Shown in pieces: positions 23,566 to 35,685 of a stretch of DNA of 64,000 nucleotides. The position numbers were made by a program, and so were the translations under genes. The stretch lies in NCBI GenBank assembly GCA_028386065.3, contig JAKUCV010002538.1, positions 19,228 to 83,227 of the forward strand. Reading direction: 5' to 3'. The notes beneath the pieces are model-generated. The model saw only the letters and a list, made by a program, of their open reading frames with translations. It did not search any database and had not been told where the DNA came from. Each line of letters begins with the position of its first letter. The first letter of the stretch is position 1. The stretch comes from Turnera subulata. Its lineage: Eukaryota > Streptophyta > Magnoliopsida > Malpighiales > Passifloraceae.

Positions 23566-23570
23566 CCACG

Positions 23571-24539
23571 TCCAGACCCCCTGAACATTATAAGTAGGAC
23601 CCCCCATTCACCCTCAAGACATGCAATTTCTCTTTTTCCCCTTCTATACACACATAAGCTTAGGTGCTTGAAATAATTCTCTAATTCCAAGCTCGGGAAC
23701 CCTTTTAAGGGCTGAAATTCTGGAGGAGCTTCATGGAGAGGAGTAGCAAGAAGAAAGTAGCAAGAAGAGAGCAAGAGAAGGAGAGGAAGGAGGCAGACCA
23801 AAGCAAATCGGTGGAAGAAAGCCTCAAACCCGAGTAGAGGATTCCTCTGCAGGCAGTCCTGGAAGAATCACCATACCTGGAGCTATAGATGTTGGTTTGA
23901 TGCATTCTTTGAGTCTTTGGAAAGCTGAGAAGTAGACCTACAACTTTTCTGTTGACACCAGACACCAGTTCGGCCTAATTCCACGTTGAATTTCCCGTTG
24001 AAGTTTTGCCAAAATTCTGCTAAGGAGTGGTAAGCAAGTAGGAGCAAGAGGAGGGCTTCAAGAGGTAACTCGTTCTAATTTTCTTAATTGATTGCTGCAA
24101 TGACGTGGTGATGCTGATGATGTGATAATATATGATGCATACTAAGAACTACGTGAGCTTTGAACCCATTACTAAGGGGTACGTAGGCAGTTTCTAGTGG
24201 TGGAAATATGCAAGCTCAATCTTTATTTATTTTCAGTTTTGTCTTTTGATTTTGTTTATTTTTGTTATTTGTGTTGTTGTGCATCGACATGTATCGATCT
24301 TTAATTGCATATGATCTCACCTCAACATGGATGAGTGCCTAACACCTTCCCATCTATGACAAACTCCCAGGTCCACATCTTTGGTTCGTTAAATCGGTTG
24401 CCTAAATGAGTCATTGGTTTCCTGAGGAAGGATTTTCTCTAAATTTTGTCCTGCAATAGAGTTCGGGTGGCGACTCCAAAGATGTGGATGATGGCTAAGA
24501 AGAAGGTGGTGAGTAAGTCTAGCAAATTTTGGGTTGGGT
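23571..24539 (+). other. Tat/Ogre-like LTR remnant (tentative)
   Basis: No gene is seen. The landmarks AAGGGGTACGTAGGCAG (24174-24190) and GAGTTCGGGTGGCGACTCC (24461-24479) resemble the LTR end and Arg-tRNA-type primer site of plant Tat-lineage gypsy elements. A TTATAAGTAGGAC string near 23589 could be the LTR promoter. Element A inserted into or beside its left part. No opposite LTR or target duplication was located. Confidence 0.4.
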
Positions 24540-25505
24540 ACTCACAGAGTGATACTCGTTGTTGTAAGCAAACTCAACCAACGGTAACATCTCTTCCCAA
24601 GAACCACTGAAATTGAGCGCGCACACTCTAAGCATGTCCTCCAGTGTCTGAATAGTTCTCTCTGGCTGACCATCTATCTAAGGATAAAAAGCCATACTAA
24701 AATTCAGCTTAATACCCAAAACTGATTGTAAACTCTTCCAGTAGTGGAATGTGAACCTCGGGTCCTTATTCGACACAATGGATAGTGGAAATCCATGTAG
24801 TCGGACAACACCCAAAACATACAACCTTGCCAGCTTATCCATCGTATTCGATTGCTGAATATGAAGGAAATGAGGTGACTTGGTAAACCTGTCGACAATG
24901 ACCCAGATGGCGTCATACCGACTCTGGGTTCTTGGTAACCCGATCACAAAATACATAGTGATGTGCTCCCACTTCCACTACGAAATAGCTAAAGATCTCA
25001 TCTTGTCAGTAGGAGCCTGATGCTCGGCTTTCACTTTTGACAAGTCATGCAACAAGCCACAAATTCCGCTACATCCTTCTTCATTCTTGGCCACCAATAG
25101 TGACTCTCCAGGTTCAAATACATCTTTGTACTTCCCTAGTGCATGGCATATGGCACGTTGTGCGCTTCATCCATGATCCACCTCCTTAGGTCATCCACAT
25201 CTGGAGCAAAAAGATGATCACCAGTCATCAAAGCACCATCCTCCCGGATATAGAAACTAGAACTCTCTCCACTGAGAGCCTTATCCCGCAACTCTGCTAG
25301 ATGAGGATCACCAAACTGTAACTCCATAATCTTGTCCCGCAAGGTCGGTCGGATGCTCAAACTGGCCAGCAAAGCCCCGATATCATCAACCTCCAACTGG
25401 GCGTACAGAGACCTCAACTCCAAGAAAGAAGAAAAGTCAAAAGAGATTGAAACTTCATAGTAGAAGTAACTCTCTTCCGGCTCAAACCATCTGCAACCAC
25501 ATTAA
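24540..25505 (-). pseudogene. Ty3/gypsy pol fragment: integrase and RNase H-integrase linker (broken)
   Basis: On the minus strand, 25505 downward reads ADGLSRKRV, MELQFGDPHLAELRDKAL, YIREDGAL and RRWIMDEAHNVPYAMH, typical of the linker before integrase. After that come WWPRMKKDV and CMTCQK (zinc-binding part), then the core with FVIGLPRT, DAIWVIVDRFTKSPHFL and IDGQPERTIQTLEDMLR. The frame is broken by several stops (for example after YAMH near 25136 and after FYP near 24678) and by shifts. There is no RT, gag or LTR attached. It is a chromovirus-type integrase remnant with no coding capacity. Confidence 0.8.
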
Positions 25506-26286
25506 CTGAAAAAAAGATAAATTTAAATTTTAAATAAAAATATATTATTCAAAAATAAAGAGGTACATAGCCCGTGTGTGATGCACGGGTAGTATATTAG
25601 TTATTATTAGAAGAATTAAAAAAATACTATCAAATTATCTATACTATCTTTTAAAAGCATGACCTCCACCAATTGAAAGACTAAAATATCCTTATTTAAT
25701 ATTATATTAATAATAACAAATAATGAGTGATACGCCACACACTAATGAATGACATGTAGTCTATTATAAAAATCCTCTTATAGTATACCAGTGAGCAAAT
25801 TAGTTAAATTACCTTCTTTATTAAATATATAATTTAGAATATCATGAACATCGACAAATATCGTTAAAGAAAATTCAATTTAAGGATTGCTATACAAAAA
25901 GTTATTCTAAAGAGTTCCTATCCCTTTAGATTATACGAATAACAGTAATAAAAAAACAAATACAGAAAAAATATAATTACAAAAAAGAACTTTAAACACT
26001 TAGCAAAAATTAAAGGGTATCGAGTTACCAATTCGTCAATTTCCCCTCCCAGTTATCACATTTTGTTCAATTTGGGTACTGAATTATCTCATTTTTGTTC
26101 AATTTGCACAAACTGAGAACTCATGAGGGATTTGCTCGAAGTTATCACAATTATTCTTCTTCAAGAACAACGATTATGAAGAAGAATAATCGTGAGAACT
26201 CATGAGGGATGTGTTCGAAGTTTATTGAAACTATCTAATAAATTTAAATTAATATATAAATGATGAAAGCATCTAATAAATTGAAT
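25506..26286. other. AT-rich DNA with Helitron-like terminal motifs
   Basis: No gene is recognised. At 25571-25588 a CCCGTG/CACGGG hairpin is followed a few bases later by TATATTAG, recalling (imperfectly) a Helitron 3' end. At 25649 TCTATACTATC resembles a Helitron 5' start. No element can be closed between such ends, so this is only suggestive. The string GAGAACTCATGAGGGATTTG occurs at 26107 and, with one change (GATGTG for GATTTG), at 26192. Confidence 0.3.
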
Positions 26287-26295
26287 AGAATAATT

Positions 26296-27837
26296 AGGTT
26301 AAAAGACGCAGTGTGTCCTTTCACTTTTCCGATTTCAATATTTGCGTCCCTCTTCTATTTATTTCAAACAATATATCCCGGAACCTCTTAAAAATATAGC
26401 AATGTTGTCCAAAATACCTCCAATTGTCGGTCGTCCAATCACAGCCTGCCACGTGTCTCGGGGAACTGGGCCCGACGTCCAGGTGGAAAATGATTTAATA
26501 CCCCTCCTTGTTTTCCAAAAAATCGAGATTTTCTAGAAATGGTAGAAAGGAAAAAAAAATATAAAAGCTCCAAAGCTCCCAACCCCAACCCCAACCGGAA
26601 CCCCTAAATCCCAATTCTTGAAGCCATGGGTGTCGCGGGGGCAAGGAGGAGGAGGTAGTGGCAGCGCGTCCTCGTCATGTCTGGCTTGCTCGATGATGCT
26701 GAGCCTTTAGAGGCGCGAATCGGGGCTGGCAATGGATCTCACAAGAGGGCTGGTTGGACGCGGTTGGATGAGAGGAAGAGTCCGGTGCGTCCTGTGGTGG
26801 TTGGCTTGGCCGGTGACGTCGGTGGAGGTACGGACAGGCGAGGCTCGGATATGAAGACTTTGAGGCCGTCTTCGATCGATGATGCTGAGCCTTTAGAGGC
26901 GCGAATCGGGGCGGTGATGGAGCTCACAAGAGGGCTGGTTAGACGCGATTGGGATAAAGGAAGAGCCCGGCGCGTCCTGTGGTGGTTGGCATGGCCGACG
27001 ACGTCGGTGAAGGTGCGAACAGGTGTGGCTCGGATATGAAGACTTTGAGGCCGTCTTCGAGGTTCGTGCCATTTTCCTTGGCTGCTGCCGGTACACTTCT
27101 GGAGCTGACGTGTGTCGTCATCTTAGCCGCGGCCATTAGGATGGGGAGGGAGATCAGATCGAGGTGGCAGAGGAGAAGAGAACTGGAGGTCGAGGAGTTG
27201 CCCTCTACTCCTCTTGGATTGGATTGAAATGGGTGGAAGAATACGGGGGTTTTGATTCTTTTTGATGATTTTAATCGTTGTTGCTCATGTTCCAGTGCTC
27301 CAATCGGGTAGCGATGGTGGTGGCTTCGTCATGTTCGACTCGGTCGATGCATGCTGTGATGGAGTCGAGCTCAACCGGTCGGCGACGTGGGAGGAGGAAG
27401 GCAACGGTGTTGTTGGTTTCACCGTTTATTTGGCCGTCGGTAATTGTGTGCTTGGCCCGCGATGAAGAGGAAGATAGGCACGCCGTCGTTTAGTGTTTTT
27501 TTTTTCTTTTTTGCGTATATATGGGAATAATGGTGAAAGGAGTAGCTGATTATTTTTAAAAAATTGTTTTTATATTTTTTTTCTTTTCTACTATTTTTTA
27601 AAAATTCCGATTTTTTGGAAAATAAGGAGGGAGATTAAAACATTTTCCACCTAGACGCTGGGCCCGGTCCCCCGAGATACATGGCGGGCTGTGATTGGAT
27701 GACCAACAATTGGAGGTATTTTGGACGACATTGCTTATATTTCTAACAGGTTCGGGGATATAATGTTTGAAATAAAAAGAAGAGGGACACAAACACTGAA
27801 ATTGGAAAAGTGAAAGGACACACTGCGTCTTTTAACC
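26296..27837. mobile_element. Pack-MULE-like element with long terminal inverted repeats
   Basis: Left (26296 to about 26568) and right (about 27556 to 27837) arms are inverted copies of roughly 270 bases. The outer end reads AGGTTAAAAGACGCAGTGTG on the left and its complement on the right. Flanking 9-mers AGAATAATT (26287-26295) and AAAATAATT (27838-27846) differ at one base, which fits a Mutator-type 9-bp target duplication. The AT-rich arms enclose a GC-rich interior of about 1 kb with no transposase. That contrast is typical of captured gene fragments. The source gene is not recognised. Confidence 0.72.
26691..27060. repeat. Two-copy tandem repeat, period 186 bases, inside the Pack-MULE
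   Basis: CGATGATGCTGAGCCTTTAG starts at 26691 and again at 26877, and both copies end near AGGCCGTCTTCGA. The period is 186 bases, exactly 62 codons. The plus frame from 26677 therefore reads DDAEPLEARIGA twice. The duplication happened after capture or came with the source sequence. No known domain is seen in any frame. Confidence 0.75.
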
Positions 27838-27846
27838 AAAATAATT

Positions 27847-28734
27847 ATCTTCGTATTGACTTTAAACACTCTAAAAAATATATTATGGTATCTTATATAT
27901 CAGAATAAATAAGATATATATGTAAAAAAATAAAATTAATTGAGAACTAACATAAAATTTTAAAAACTATATCATGCTACATAAAAAATTAAAAATAATT
28001 AATATAAACTCGATGGAAAAGAGGTAAAGGCACCAAATGAATGGTGCAAATATAAGTATGCTAAGAATAATATTATACAAATAATATCAAAATTTTAATG
28101 TCGACATAAAAGAATAAGAAATGAGAAAACAAAAATTAATTTGTTATCATGGAATAATATTTTACAATTATAAAAATTTTATACTATGTTCAGTATTACA
28201 GCTAAATAAAAATATATATGAAAAATAAAAAATAATATAAATTATTATAGAATCATGTATTTTAAAAAATAAATAAAAATTAATTCTATGAGTTTTGTAT
28301 AAAAAAATAAAGAAGAAATAAAAATTAATATAAATTCTGTATAGAATCATGCATTATAGAAAATGAATAGAAATAAATTTATATGAGTTATGTAGAAAAA
28401 ATTACTGAATTTTAATAATCCAAATGATTGAAATAAAACATATTATAAAAAATGACTATAGATAAACCTTTAATTTATATAAAAGAAAAATTAAAGATGG
28501 TAATTGTATAAAAAATCTATCCATATATAATGTTGAGTAATATTATTTTTCATATTAATCAGTAAACAGTATGATATATATTATATGTATCATGAAGATT
28601 TTAACCAAAATAATAAAAATATCTGAATTATTATGTAAAATTACAAAAGATGAATAAATAATTTATAAATATAAAAAATCACTATTATTTTTTGCTTACA
28701 ATTTTTAATATGTTAATTTAATTTATTATTCCTT
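27847..28734. other. Very AT-rich intergenic DNA
   Basis: Nothing coding is seen. Runs of A, T and alternating AT dominate, with AATAAAAATTAAT-type strings repeated. It could be old degraded repeat DNA. Confidence 0.5.
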
Positions 28735-31700
28735 TCCATTGTAACGACCCGGGTAAAATTTTCGTAGTTTTTACCAAGCTGTTTTGATTTTACGTTGGTA
28801 ATAAAATTTTATCGTTGTTAATCGAGAATTCTATCACTCTTAAATTTTTCTTTCGAGTTTTTACTGGGAATAACTGAGCTTCGCAATAATCACCGAGGAT
28901 ATGCGATGATTGGAGTGCCCTTCGTTTAATCGAGCTTCGAAATTTAACTCCGAGGGTTACTCGGGTTTTTCGAGCATTCTTTACAACTTACCTAGCCTCG
29001 GTTTTCAATTCCGATACTTGGACGATGATCGGGGATATATCTTGGATTTTCCGAGCCTAAGTTGTGTTTCCGACACCAGGACGGAATTTCAGATAGATAG
29101 AAATGCCCCTGTGATGATAATGGATTAAAATTCGGACGTGAGGGTATTTCGGTCTATTCTGGATCAATAATTTTGCCGACACCGAGCCTCGTTTTTCTCT
29201 CTCCGGGCCACCTCTTTCTTGTCTTTTCTTCTTTTTCCATTTTCTTTTTCTTCTTTTCCCATCTATTTTTTCTTTTCTCCACATTTTTCTTCTTTTCATT
29301 TCTTTCTTCCCGATTTTTTCTTCCTCCTCCTTCTTCCTCACTTTTCTTTTTCCTTTCTCCTTCACTCTTCTCCTTCCAGACTTTGTTTTCCTCTTCTCGG
29401 TTACTCCTCCTCTTCTGTACCTTGTCTTCTTCCTCCCCCATTCTCTCTATTTCTTTTTCCACCGAGCCATCTTCCACACAGCCCCATTTCTTCTTCCTCT
29501 GCCTTTCACCGACGCCACCATCTCTCCCTCCTCCTCCTCTAGTTGTCACTGCCGCCCTGTTCCTCCTTTCTCCTCATCCTCCTCGTGCCCCCAGGTCTTC
29601 GTTGCGCCCACCTCCGCCTCAATCGTTGCAACGAGAGCGAGGTCAACGATGCCGTTGCAGAGGACCGCCACCAGCCGATCTGGGCACGACACCACTGAGA
29701 AGAAGGAGCAGAGCTTACCACCGGCAGAGCAAGAAGTCGAGACCCAGGAGGAGCAGAGCTTACCACCGACTGAACTGCCTCCGATCCATCACCGGCGTTG
29801 CTGATCGAGTGGATGTGTGGGTAAGATCGACGACGACCCACTCTTCTTCCCTCCATAACCTCTTTCCTTTACTCGTTCTCTGCGGATTGGTTTGATTGAT
29901 TTTGCTTTAGTTTGCGTCTTTGTTTGTGTTGTTTGAATCGGGAGTGGCTTGGGCGCGTGATGTCTCTGTTGGTGCTGCTTTGGACGTGGGTGTTGGTGTT
30001 TTGGTTGGTGGATGTGGCCGTGTGGTGGAACACCGGTCAGCGGTGTGTGGCCGTGGGGATGATGTTGGTGTTAGTGTTGGGTTCGGTGGTGGTTCTGTGC
30101 GGTGGACTGGAAGCTTGGATGGGCGACGGACTTTAACAGAGGACGTAGGATGGATTGATGGCTGCTGTGAACTGCGCTGCCGGAATCAGGCGGATTTCCA
30201 GTGTCCCAGGAATTTTCCGGCGAACCCGGGGACGGACCTTTGGGTAAAACCCGAGCCTTGGACCATCCATATGCATCATTTAACGGACCTCAAACTATAA
30301 TAACGGAGTCGGACATTAAAAGGATGCTAATTAAAATTGACTAACTTAATTAAATTAACTTATGATTTTTATTTTATGCCTTATTTATTTTAATATGCTT
30401 TATTTAATTCATGCTTTTATTTATTTATTTTCTTGTAACAGCCCGGGTAAAAATTTGGTATTTTTGCTGGGACTGTAAAAGTTTTTTTACAGTGATTTAC
30501 CTTTGAATTTAATCTTGGGTAATTAATTCAAGGTAAATCGAGTGTGTTTTTTCGTAACCGAGTCTTTTCCCGCGCTCGTAATTTTTCCTTGGATTTTACG
30601 GACCAAAGTTGGTGTTTTTCGGGTCCCGGAATCTTCGGAAAATCACACCGGAAAATAACCAAGAGGGTATCAGTTATTTTCTGGTCCGGACCGGACTCGC
30701 TCCATAATGCAGACAAGCTGCATTATTGAACGTTCACAGGTTGTACAGTATTTTCATCTTTATAAATCAGAAGCAGGAGAGGAGAAGGGGAGGAAGAGAA
30801 GAAGGGAAGAAGGAGAAAAAAAAAAAAAAGAGAGGGAGAGAAAAAGAAAAGAAAAGAGGGGGGAAAAAAGAAAGAAAAAGAAAAAAATAAATAGAAAAAA
30901 ACAGAAAATAGAAAAAAATGAGAGAGAAAAAAAAGAAACCAATGAGAAAATAGAGAAAAGAAAAGAAAATGAAAGAAAAAGAAAAGAAAAAAAAAGAAAA
31001 AAAAGAGGGAAAAAAAGGAAGAAGATGAACAGTGCCGTCACCTCCGGGTTCCGCCGGTTACTGTTCACCTCGAACAGCTCCGGTCCGCCGTGCACGACAC
31101 CGACCCTAGCAACACGCTCGCCCTGCTGTCGCGAGCTCAGCCCCGCTGCCCCCGTCGCCTTCCGCCACTCGACGCGCCGTCAGTGGCCGTTGACCCGCGG
31201 CGAAACCCGTGGATCTTGCTCCCAGCGCCGCTGACGACGACACCGTCAGCCTTCTGCCTCCTTTCCGCCACCTATGGAGTTGCCTCGATGTCGCCGACTC
31301 CGCGCTAGCCTTCCCTCGCGTTGTCGCGCCGCCGACCACCGCTGCTAGGTAAGAACCCGATTCATCTGGGCGGGTCGCGCCTGGGTCGCGCCTTCCCTGG
31401 CTTCTGGGTTGCCGGGTTGGGTTTGTTTTTTTTTTAAAATAAATAAATATCTATATATATATATATATCTGTATATATATAATTATTCTGGTATTTAATT
31501 TTCAAAAAAAAATAATATATATTCACTTTGAGAAAATTATGATCAATTTAATTCTGGTATTTTGAGAAAATATAAATATATGTACTTTGATAAATAATTA
31601 AGTTATGTTTTAGAAAAACTATTATTATTTGGAAAAAATATATATACCATGAAAATAATTTCTGGAAATTTTATATAATTATATTTACTGGAAATATGGT

Positions 31701-32267
31701 TTTCTAATATAATAATAATTGGTAATTATATTTTGGCAAGAAATATATTTTATGGAAATAATTTCAGGAAAAATACACACATATGATATAATTTCTAGGA
31801 AAATTATATTGTTATTATTTTGGAAGACAAAGTATAAAAACTCTATAAAAAAATATTTAAAGGAGAGTTTTAATTAAAGTATGGTACCGAAATTATATTC
31901 GGATATACGTACGGTATAATATTTTCGGTAAAAGAAGATAATAAAGGATATGAACCGGGATGGGTTTATTTCGCAGTTTTGGCATCATAGTATACCGATT
32001 ATGTGCATTTATGTGAGCATGTTATTTTGTTGTATAGGTTTGATATCGGGCAGTTTTCCGAGGAGCCGGCTTGGGACCGGTCATTGTCTTCGGAGTTGAG
32101 TAATCGGCTAAGGTGAGGATGGATTTCCTTCAATATGTGCCTGTATTACTCGGTTGTTGTGTATGATGATTGTTGCACTGTTGAGTGTTGCATTTGCTGT
32201 GGTATGATTCGGGATGTTTATCCCAGTGTCTTGATTGTTTTTGGGATATTTATCCCCGTGTTGAGTT

Positions 32268-33662
32268 TTTTGAATATAATGCTTTGCTAATATCTCTTTC
32301 TGTTATTCAGGTTTAGATAATGACAAATTAACCTTGTCTTTGATCATAGTTATGAAGCAAAAAGAAATTAATCAAGGGCAAAGATTTCATGTGATCAAGA
32401 ATACAAGAATTGAAGTAACAAGGTCAAGCAAGAAGAGCAAGAAAAGTTAGAAACACAATTTTGTACAAGGTTAAACCTTCAATTTCTTTAAATTATTGGC
32501 TCAAACAAAATCATTTTTACTCATACATCATATTGCCTTGTTTTCAATCATAAAAATGTTTTCTAAGCTTTGAACATCGATGTTTAATATCCCAACATCG
32601 ATGTTCTCATGACCGTTGTACTTAAAACATTATTTTGAAGTATCCTAACATCGATGTTCAATACCATAACATCGATGTCCATTTGAATCCGGTTTCAAGA
32701 TTGTCTTGGGAGTGTCCAAAACATCGATGTCCAACCACGAACATCGATGTTATTTTGTCTTGGGTCATGAGTGTCGAAATAACGACATCGATGTCCAACC
32801 ATTAACATCGATGTTATTTTGTCTCGGGTCATGGGCATTGAAATAACAACATCGATGTTCACTTTGGAAACATCGATGTTCTAGTGACCGTTAGCCCAAT
32901 AATTCACCAGGACATCGATGTCCTATTTCCCAACATCGATGTCCTTGTGACCGTTGGACCAAAAAAATGCATATTCAAAGATCAGAACATCGATGCCCTA
33001 GTTTTGAACATCGATGTTCAGCCGTCATGAGCAGACACACTTTTCATCCTCTCATGTTACTTTGTTTAAAGATGTTTTCGATTGATTTCCCAACGGTCAT
33101 ACATATTTTTAACCTTATAAATAGAGCATTTAGGTCTCCGTTTACGCTGGATCAACTCTCTACAATTTCAAGCATTCATTGTTATACATACATATCATTT
33201 TTTATGAGCCAATATCCTTGAGAATTGAGAGTTGCCTTATAGAGTTTACTTTGTATACTCATACCTACTCTTGAAGAGAGTTTTTGTTTTGAGTGACTCA
33301 ATTGTAATCATACACCTTGAGGGAGGATTGTTCCCTTGTAGAAGATTCATAGGAAGAGGATTTTCTTTCTGTGTAAAAAGACTTGAAGTGAGGTATCTTC
33401 AAGCAGAAAATTAGAGGTTCGTGTGATTCGAACTCTAGGTTCGTAAACGGTTTGTTAAGCACCCGGAAGCTTAACGTGGATAGTGAAATCTTCAAGAGAG
33501 TCTCTTGAAGGACTGGATTAGCCACACAGGTTGTGTGTGTGTGAACCAGTATAAAATCGGTTTGTCTCTCTCTCTTTTAATTCCGCAATTATTATTTCTT
33601 TAATCTTTTGATTTGTTCTTAATCGCTAATTCACCCCCCCTCTTAGCTTGTTTGGGCTTACA
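32268..33662 (+). repeat. 5' LTR of the Copia element
   Basis: The 1395-base LTR ends GGGCTTACA and is followed by AT and the primer site. A TATA-like CCTTATAAATAGAGC lies at 33112-33126, downstream of an array of 14 ACATCGATGT palindromes, and probably sets the start of transcription. The array would thus sit in the U3 enhancer position. Confidence 0.92.
32574..33017 (+). repeat. Array of seven palindrome pairs (ACATCGATGT) in the 5' LTR
   Basis: The 10-bp palindrome starts at 32574/32595, 32648/32669, 32721/32741, 32785/32805, 32849/32870, 32912/32933 and 32987/33008 (the 13th copy ends GC). Within pairs the spacing is 20-21 bases, two helical turns. Pairs recur every 63-75 bases. It ends about 100 bases upstream of the TATA-like sequence. 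Confidence 0.93.
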
Positions 33663-33717
33663 ATTGGTAGCGGAGCAAGGTCTCTTTGTTTAGGATTAAT
33701 CTCCTTGAGAAAAGATC

Positions 33718-35685
33718 ATGGCTTTTGAGGGGTACAATATCCACAAAGCTTCTTTCTTTGATGGTATGAACTTTGACTATTGGAAAGTTAGAATGCAAAT
33801 GTTCCTAGAAGGTCAAGGTTTAGAAATTTGGGAGATAGTTGAAAGTGGTTGGAATAGGCCACCTAAGCCTTTGTGTGATTGGAGTGATAGTGAGAAGAAG
33901 AAAGGTACTCTAGATGCCACAGCTAGAAATTCTCTATTATGTGCCTTAAGTAAAGAAGAGTTTGAAAGAATTAGGATTTGCAAGAGTGCTCATGAAATTT
34001 GGACACTCTTATGTACTACTCATGAGGGAACAAACCAAGTAAAGGAATCCAAGACAAATAGGCTTATGAGAGATTATGAGCTTTTTACAATGAATCCTAA
34101 TGAGTCCATTTATGACATGAGTACTAGATTTTCAACTCTATGCAATAATCTGGTAAGCCTTGGTAAGGTTATTAGTGATAAAGAGAAGGTCACCAAAGTG
34201 TTGAGATCCTTGAGTAGGGAGTGGGAATCTAAAGTCACAGCAATTGAAGAGGCCAAAGATCTTAATGTCCTATCCTACAATGAACTGATAGGTTTTTTAA
34301 TTGCTTATGGAATGAAGTTTGAAGGCAAAGAAGAAAAGAAGAAAGATCTTGCCTTGAAAATTCAAGATTCTTGTGAAGAGGATGCAAGTGACAGAGATGA
34401 TGATATGGCTCTAGTCACAAGGAAGTTCATGAAGTTTCTCAAGAAGAAGAGATTGCAAAAAGGGAGGAATATGAAGAGCACCTCGAAATATGAAGATACA
34501 AAGAAAAACCCAATTGTTTGCTATAAATGCAACAAATCCGGTCATATCAAATCGGAATGCCCATACAAAAAGAAAGCAAATCCTGATTCTTCAAAGAGCT
34601 CAGGCAAGAAAATCATGGTGGCATGGGATGAAGATGACACATCATCAAGTGACTCGGATAGTGATGAAGATGCACATATATGCTTCATGGCTCTTGAAGA
34701 TGATGAGGTAAATGATTCTTCTAATGACTTTACATTTGAAGAATTACATGATGCGTTCATTAATTTGCATGAAGAACTTGAGAAGTCCGTGAAAATGAAT
34801 CAAACTTATAAAAAGCAACTCATGACTCTTGAAGAAGAAAAGCATGCTCTTAATGTGTCTTACAATGAACTAAATGAGAGAATATCTTCTAATGTATGTG
34901 CTTATGTTGTATTGGGAAAAGAGAATGAGTCTCTTAAGTCTCAAGTTGATGATTTAGAGAAAACCTTAGAGAAATTTACAAAGGGTAGAGATAGTCTTAA
35001 TCTTCTTTTAGGACAACAAAGAAATCCAACACAAAAGGAAGGATTAGGTGCATCCAATGTGTCATATGAGGTCAAACCTATTGTGCAAAATGCTAAGACA
35101 CATGAACATGGTGCTTCTTCTTCTACACATCATACTAGATCACATGATCATAGAGGGTCATATGCTCAAAAAGCAAGACCATATGCAAGTAGTAGTACAT
35201 CCCATTATGCTAGATTGTATGCCAATGATAGAAGACCATATCCCTACAATGTTAGGTCAAATGATAATGGTGCAAGACTACATGTAAACAATATCAGAAA
35301 TGTGGGATCTCATTCTATTAAACCAAGTGCACATGGTAGAAGATCATATGCTCACATTGCTAGAACTCATACTAATAATGATACATCACGTGCTCATTAT
35401 GTTAGATCATTTGCATACAATGCAAAACCTCATGATTACAATTCAAGAGCACAAGCATATAGAGCTAGATCATTTCTCAACTATGCTAAGTTGAATACCT
35501 ATGGTGGTAGGAAACAATCTTATCATAATAGAGCTCATGATCATTCTTATATTCCTTCAATCACATGCTATCATTGTAAAAAACATGGTCATGGAATTCG
35601 TACTTGCATGTTCAAGAGTATGAATCCACATGTGAAATATGTTTGGGTACCTAAAGGTACTAAAGCTAACATTCAAGGACCCTAG
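33718..35685 (+). CDS. Gag of the SIRE-like Copia element, two zinc knuckles
   Basis: This 655-residue particle protein starts [16 protein letters not shown] just after the leader. It holds a DUF4219/UBN2-type N-terminal half ([26 protein letters not shown] near 95, [13 protein letters not shown] near 145) and a first CCHC knuckle, [14 protein letters not shown], at residues 268-281. An acidic Ser/Asp stretch (about 300-315) and a coiled-coil segment (about 340-435) follow. Next is a long Tyr/His/Arg/Ala-rich stretch of degenerate repeats (ARPYA, RRSYAH, ARSFL) at about 450-600. A second CCHC knuckle, [14 protein letters not shown], is at 617-630. It ends at TAG 35683; pol follows in another frame. 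The frame is fully open. Confidence 0.9.
   Translation: MAFEGYNIHKASFFDGMNFDYWKVRMQMFLEGQGLEIWEIVESGWNRPPKPLCDWSDSEKKKGTLDATARNSLLCALSKEEFERIRICKSAHEIWTLLCTTHEGTNQVKESKTNRLMRDYELFTMNPNESIYDMSTRFSTLCNNLVSLGKVISDKEKVTKVLRSLSREWESKVTAIEEAKDLNVLSYNELIGFLIAYGMKFEGKEEKKKDLALKIQDSCEEDASDRDDDMALVTRKFMKFLKKKRLQKGRNMKSTSKYEDTKKNPIVCYKCNKSGHIKSECPYKKKANPDSSKSSGKKIMVAWDEDDTSSSDSDSDEDAHICFMALEDDEVNDSSNDFTFEELHDAFINLHEELEKSVKMNQTYKKQLMTLEEEKHALNVSYNELNERISSNVCAYVVLGKENESLKSQVDDLEKTLEKFTKGRDSLNLLLGQQRNPTQKEGLGASNVSYEVKPIVQNAKTHEHGASSSTHHTRSHDHRGSYAQKARPYASSSTSHYARLYANDRRPYPYNVRSNDNGARLHVNNIRNVGSHSIKPSAHGRRSYAHIARTHTNNDTSRAHYVRSFAYNAKPHDYNSRAQAYRARSFLNYAKLNTYGGRKQSYHNRAHDHSYIPSITCYHCKKHGHGIRTCMFKSMNPHVKYVWVPKGTKANIQGP

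Noticed and set aside
29057..29895. Lys/Glu-rich minus frame and Ser/Phe-rich plus frame in the outer LTR
   Set aside because: They are the two strands of one pyrimidine-rich tract; low-complexity shadows.
32574..33017. CRISPR-like regularly spaced repeats
   Set aside because: The repeat is a 10-bp palindrome in a plant retrotransposon LTR, with similar rather than unique spacers and no cas genes.
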